A program made the position numbers and the translations under genes. Below the pieces are notes generated by a model that saw nothing but the letters and a program-made list of their open reading frames with translations, was not told the DNA's origin and did not search any database. A stretch of DNA of 25,169 nucleotides, taken from positions 1 to 25,169 of the forward strand of contig CALFXA010000056.1 in the NCBI GenBank assembly GCA_937928015.1, given 5' to 3'. Shown piece after piece: positions 21,841-25,169 of this stretch; the stretch's first letter is position 1, and each line of letters begins with the position of its first letter. This stretch comes from an uncultured Anaerolineales bacterium. GTDB taxonomy: Bacteria; Chloroflexota; Anaerolineae; Anaerolineales; Villigracilaceae.

Positions 21841-24042
21841 TTACGGGCGAGAGAACTTGCTGATGTCGCCGCCCAGATCTTCGATCGAGTCGATGATGAT
21901 CTGGATCACGTACTTGCCGTTGTGGACGGCAGCGCCCGGGTTCTTGCGCAGGAAGTTGAAGTTGTAGGCAGCCTTGAGCAAGCGGGGCGTCCAGGTGGTG
22001 AAGGAGCCCTCGTCCGCATCGTGCTCGCCGTTTCCATTGGCATCCACGAACCAATACGGATAGGCGTTCGTATCGTACACGATCGCGTTGCCGGTCTTGG
22101 CCTTGGCATACTTCTGGATTTCGGTATACAGAACGTCGCGCAGGGAGCGATATTCGTCGCGGATGCCCTGGGTCACGTTGCCGTCACCGTTGTAGTCAGC
22201 GGTGGAGCTCATGCCGCGGATATCGTCAACCGCAGTCTCACCATGGCACTGCTTGCACAGTTCTTCCTTGGGGGTGCCGTTATGGACATCGTGGCAGCCG
22301 ACACAGCCGGGCTTGCCATCCACCGCCGGGTGCGGGTTGGTGCCGACATAGGTCTTGCCATCGTATTCATAGAAGCCCGAAGCGTCGCCGCCGAACCAAA
22401 CATTGGCAATGCCAAGGTAGTGGGCGTTGATGAAGCCGAACTTCACATCGTTGCCATTGGCATCCTTGATGGGTTCGACAACTGTGTCGGGATTCTCAGC
22501 AGCGCCGGAGAACTGGGCAATGCGATCATCCACAGACTTCTTGGAAGCGCGGCCCTGATGGCACATGATGCACAGGTTCGAATCGGCATTTTCGCCATAG
22601 CTCACAACCTTGCCGGAGGGCAGGGTCACATCCTTGACCGCATAGCGGGCAGGGAAGTTCGCGCCGTCGTGGCAGGTCACGCACATGAGGCCGTTACCAG
22701 CGGGGACGCCTTCTTCAGGAACATCCTTGCCAGCCAGGATCATGGGCAGAGCGGAACCGCTATGGCACTTGGCACAGGCGGCTTCGACCATGTAGGAAGG
22801 TGTGCCGTCATCGTTCAGGTCCCAGTGGCGGAAGGCCGCAGCCGCGCCATCGAAGTGACCGGGATCTTCGCGATTCAAGGTGGTGACGTCGAACTTGGTG
22901 GTCAGCTTCTCGCTGGAGTTGATGTCCTCAATCGAGTCGTAGAGCAGCTCGATGATGTACTTGCCGCCGTGGGCAAACGCACCGGGATCCTTGACGGAGA
23001 CCTGGTAGTTGTAGGCAGCCTTCAGCAGGCGGGGAGTCCAATTCGGATAAGCCTTGCCATCCGCGCCCATGAAGTAGGGATAGGTGGCGCCGTCGTACTT
23101 GATCTCAGCGCCGGCCACTTCCTTACCGTAAGCCTGGATGGAGGTATACAGGATCTCCTGCAGGCCGGCGATCTCAGAAGCCACACCTTCGGTCACATCG
23201 CCATCGCCATCGTAATCGCTGGAGGAAGAGGGTTCGCGGACGTTCTTCAGGTCATCAACGGTCTTGACATCCTGATGGCATTCGCCGCAGGCTTCGACCT
23301 TGACTTCGAGGCTGTGCTGGTCATGGCAGCCGATGCAGGTGTTGTAGCCGTCGACGTGAGCGTGCTTCATGTCGTACAGCTTGCCATCGTACTCGTAGCC
23401 CATGTGGACCTGCGAGCCGTACAGCGTGCCGCCGGCAGCGAAGTAGTGCACGTTGCTGAAGGACAGTTTGACGTCGTTGCCCTTGTCGTCCTTGTAGGAA
23501 GCGGGGATGGCATCGGGGTCAAGGGTCTCGCCGAACTTGGCAAGTTTGGCATCCAGGCTCACCTTGGATTCGCGTCCCTGGTGACAGGTCATACAACGAG
23601 CCTCTGGGCCGAGGTTCTCGATGACCGCGCCGGAGGGGAAGGTGACCGAGGTCAACTTGTCGGCGGCCTCATTATGGCACATCGTGCAGGTGAAGGGTTT
23701 GCCGGGGGCCGGCACGGCAGCATCCACCGTACCATCGGCAATGAAATCGACAAAGCCGGCTTCGCTGTGGCACTTCGCGCAGGTGGTGGGGATTTCGGCC
23801 GGGGTGGCGGCATCCCAGTGCTTGAAGGCTTCAGCAGAGGCGTCGGCATGACCAGAGGCCTCAAAGATCGGCTTGATCGCTTCGGCAGGATCGGGCGTCG
23901 CTGTGGGTGGCACAGCGGTCGCTGTGGGCGGCACTTCAGTGGGCGCTTCAGTCGGTGCCGGGGTCGGGGTGGAGCAGGCAGCCAACACTGCGCCCACTAC
24001 GAGGACCACGCCAAGAACGAGCAGTAACTTCTTCATTGGCAT
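21841..24042 (-). CDS. Decahaem c-type cytochrome lipoprotein made of two pentahaem repeats
   Basis: 733 residues. A lipoprotein signal peptide ends in LAAC with C23 as lipidation site, followed by a Thr/Pro linker (24-52). Ten CxxCH motifs have first cysteines at 88, 119, 150, 236, 252 and 423, 454, 491, 580, 596, two sets of five spaced alike (offset 335-344). The halves share HWD, VTxPSG, CxxCHQGRxSK, YEYDGK, DIR/DLK, SSxxDYxGDGxVTxG, ILYTxIQxY and TWTPRLLKAAYN sequences, so the gene arose by internal duplication (nucleotide similarity near 21961 and 23008, about 1047 bp apart). Aspartate-rich loops at 276-284, 616-624 and 667-678 (D-x-N-x-N-G with E678 at position 12) look like EF-hand-type calcium sites. 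It probably sits on the outer face of the membrane as an electron conduit or terminal reductase. AAAGGAG lies 11 bases before the ATG at 24042; ATG 24036 is a second possible start. Confidence 0.9.
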   Translation of the reverse strand: MPMKKLLLVLGVVLVVGAVLAACSTPTPAPTEAPTEVPPTATAVPPTATPDPAEAIKPIFEASGHADASAEAFKHWDAATPAEIPTTCAKCHSEAGFVDFIADGTVDAAVPAPGKPFTCTMCHNEAADKLTSVTFPSGAVIENLGPEARCMTCHQGRESKVSLDAKLAKFGETLDPDAIPASYKDDKGNDVKLSFSNVHYFAAGGTLYGSQVHMGYEYDGKLYDMKHAHVDGYNTCIGCHDQHSLEVKVEACGECHQDVKTVDDLKNVREPSSSSDYDGDGDVTEGVASEIAGLQEILYTSIQAYGKEVAGAEIKYDGATYPYFMGADGKAYPNWTPRLLKAAYNYQVSVKDPGAFAHGGKYIIELLYDSIEDINSSEKLTTKFDVTTLNREDPGHFDGAAAAFRHWDLNDDGTPSYMVEAACAKCHSGSALPMILAGKDVPEEGVPAGNGLMCVTCHDGANFPARYAVKDVTLPSGKVVSYGENADSNLCIMCHQGRASKKSVDDRIAQFSGAAENPDTVVEPIKDANGNDVKFGFINAHYLGIANVWFGGDASGFYEYDGKTYVGTNPHPAVDGKPGCVGCHDVHNGTPKEELCKQCHGETAVDDIRGMSSTADYNGDGNVTQGIRDEYRSLRDVLYTEIQKYAKAKTGNAIVYDTNAYPYWFVDANGNGEHDADEGSFTTWTPRLLKAAYNFNFLRKNPGAAVHNGKYVIQIIIDSIEDLGGDISKFSRP

Positions 24043-24149
24043 ATTAAAGCATTCTCCTTTGCTTGGGTTTACGGGGCGTTCCTCGCGGAGCCGCCGCTCG
24101 TTTCATCATCGGGGGATAAATATCCCAATGATTGGGTAGTACATATTAT

Positions 24150-24178
24150 ATAATAATGTAGGGAAAAATGAGAGACAA
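24150..24178 (-). promoter_or_regulatory. Sigma70-type promoter of the decahaem gene
   Basis: On the minus strand: TTGTCT (24173-24178), 17-bp spacer, TATTAT (24150-24155). Predicted start near 24143, about 100-nt leader. The perfect Crp-type palindrome at 24200-24215 is centred about 64 bp upstream, near the class I activator position. The 312-base gap 24043-24354 holds only these divergent control elements; no small gene is visible in it. Confidence 0.55.
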
Positions 24179-24199
24179 GTTAATTTGCAATATAAGTCA

Positions 24200-24215
24200 T
24201 GTGACATCCATCACA
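24200..24215. promoter_or_regulatory. Crp/Fnr-family operator, perfect TGTGA-N6-TCACA
   Basis: TGTGA-CATCCA-TCACA matches the classical Crp consensus at all ten arm bases. It lies in the divergent region between the decahaem gene and the sensor kinase gene. Confidence 0.65.
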
Positions 24216-24270
24216 TTATGGCGTTTTGCTGAAAGAAAATGTAGAAAACAAGTAGAAAAGCAGGCTTTTT

Positions 24271-24286
24271 TGTGTTTTTTGTCACT
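24271..24286. promoter_or_regulatory. Second Crp/Fnr-like site, sensor-kinase side
   Basis: TGTGT-TTTTTG-TCACT, 8 of 10 arm bases. It is centred about 65 bp upstream of the start predicted from a TACAAT box at 24332-24337 for the plus-strand gene at 24355. Confidence 0.45.
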
Positions 24287-24354
24287 AAAGAGTGGTGATG
24301 CCCACCATGATGGGTTAACGCCCCAATACTGTACAATTTAAGAAGGTTTTAAGC

Positions 24355-25123
24355 ATGCCCACTAACGAACTGGTCCAATGGCTCTTCCTGGTCTTCTTCA
24401 TCTATGGGTTGGCCTTTTTTGCAATGGGCGTGGCCATGGCTTTGGAATCGGGACGGCGGCTGGCGCTGGCGGATGCACGCGTGTTGCGTCCGCTGGCGGC
24501 TTTCGGCCTCCTGCACGGCGCCCACGAGTGGATGGAGTCCTATCTGCTCCAGGCACAAGCGGTGGGCACTCCGCTGGGAGCATTTGTCACTCCTTTCAAG
24601 TTGACGCTTCTGGCCTCTTCCTTTGTCTGCCTGTTCCTGTTTGCCGTCAACCTGCTGCGCCTGACCTCCTCCCGGTCTGGATTGCCGCAATGGCACATTG
24701 TTGTCTTTGGGTCGTATGCAGTAGTGGTGTTGACCAGCGCCTCCCTCACCTACTCGATCATCCCGATTCCGTGGGTCAATCTGTTGGACGGGCTGGCGCG
24801 CTATCTGCTTGCCGTCCCCGCTTCGATGCTGGCCGCCCTGGCCCTGCGCGCACGCGGACTTCAAGCCCGCGCCGAGGACCGCCCCGCCCTGGAAAAATCC
24901 TTTTACCTGGCGGCCCTGGGCTTTGGGATTTATTCCATCACCCAAGCCTTCGTCCACCCGCTGGAAATGTTCCCCGCCAACCTGCTCAACGAGGAAAACT
25001 TCCTCGCCGCCAGCGGGTTCCCAATCCAGGTGATTCGCGCATCGACCGCGCTCCTCATCACTTATGGGCTGCTGCGTGCCACACAGGCAGTGGAGGAAGA
25101 ACGCAACCTGCAATTGTTTGCCG
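24355..25123 (+). CDS. Membrane sensor protein, probable histidine kinase, 3' truncated by contig end
   Basis: 256 genuine residues remain. They form a seven-or-so helix membrane sensor homologous from end to end to residues 1-245 of the kinase at 12023-13477: shared YGLxFFxMGxAxxLExGR, LxxLAxFGLxHGxHEWxExxLL, RYxLAxPxxxLAA, FGxYxxxxQ and FPxxxLNxxxFLA. The sequence stops just where the coiled coil (AVEEERNLQLF) begins, so kinase domains are expected but not seen; another output domain is possible. AAGG ten bases before the ATG at 24355 supports the start. The open frame continues 11 codons into adapter DNA (EIGRASCRERV), which must not be annotated as protein. Confidence 0.75.
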
Positions 25124-25169
25124 AGATCGGAAGAGCGTCGTGTAGGGAAAGAGTGTAGATCTCGGTGGT
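25124..25169. other. Illumina TruSeq adapter contamination at contig end
   Basis: From AGATCGGAAGAGCGTCGTGT onward, all 46 terminal bases match the reverse complement of the Illumina universal adapter as I know it. Translated in the upstream frame it gives the GRASCRERV string seen in contaminated database proteins. It is not part of the genome. Confidence 0.98.

Noticed and set aside
21922..24027. 701-residue open frame on the plus strand
   Set aside because: Exact antisense of the decahaem gene; no ribosome site and no recognisable domain. High GC keeps the opposite frame open.
24043..24354. Possible small RNA or tiny gene in the 312-base divergent gap
   Set aside because: Only promoter-like elements and palindromes found; no terminator-like hairpin with T-tract and no frame with a ribosome site.
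1..25169. tRNA, rRNA, CRISPR array, insertion sequence, prophage or toxin-antitoxin genes
   Set aside because: Looked for cloverleaf-like sequence, spaced direct repeats, transposase and integrase motifs on both strands; none seen.

Overview
The window looks like one end of a metagenome-assembled contig from a non-phototrophic Chloroflexota bacterium, most likely class Anaerolineae. This is inferred from high GC, Pro/Thr-rich linkers (PTPTPAPT style) next to haem domains, many multihaem c-type cytochromes, and a non-phototrophic gene complement. No rRNA or marker gene is present to prove it. The left edge cuts a TrkA-type gene. The right edge cuts a sensor kinase gene, and its last 46 bases (25124-25169) are Illumina adapter, not genome.

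Left part (1-11263), ordinary metabolism and envelope functions: a partial K+ uptake regulator (2-637, +); a crtB-crtI carotenoid operon (minus) bracketed by two near-identical terminator hairpins; a SAM methyltransferase with a C-terminal zinc ribbon; UDP-glucose 6-dehydrogenase; a single-domain response regulator divergent from a family-4-like glycosyltransferase whose promoter predicts a leaderless mRNA; a small secreted protein convergent with a YtxH-like protein; panB-panE followed by a membrane protein with a zinc ribbon; and a small two-helix membrane protein.

Right part (11377-25123) is a respiratory and electron-transfer island with its own regulators. Reading down the minus strand, there is a decahaem lipoprotein built of two pentahaem halves (24042-21841). 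Next comes a unit of octahaem membrane cytochrome, 16-Cys ferredoxin-like protein and NrfD-type membrane protein (21594-18530). The third unit holds a small membrane protein, nonahaem cytochrome, cytochrome b, a second nonahaem cytochrome, and a second cytochrome b fused to a monohaem cytochrome c (18325-13590). I count 37 CxxCH motifs in five proteins. The two c9-b pairs are paralogues in tandem, joined by 4- to 8-nt overlaps. A NarX/NarL-like kinase-regulator pair follows (13477-11377), and a truncated paralogue of the same membrane sensor sits at the other end (24355-25123, +).

Upstream of the transcription units in the island are 16-bp palindromes of the Crp/Fnr type (TGTGA-N6-TCACA and variants). 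The island is therefore plausibly one regulon that moves electrons between the menaquinone pool and periplasmic or cell-surface acceptors, using two chemically different quinone modules (NrfD/FeS and cytochrome b). The direction of electron flow and the terminal acceptor or donor cannot be read from the sequence.
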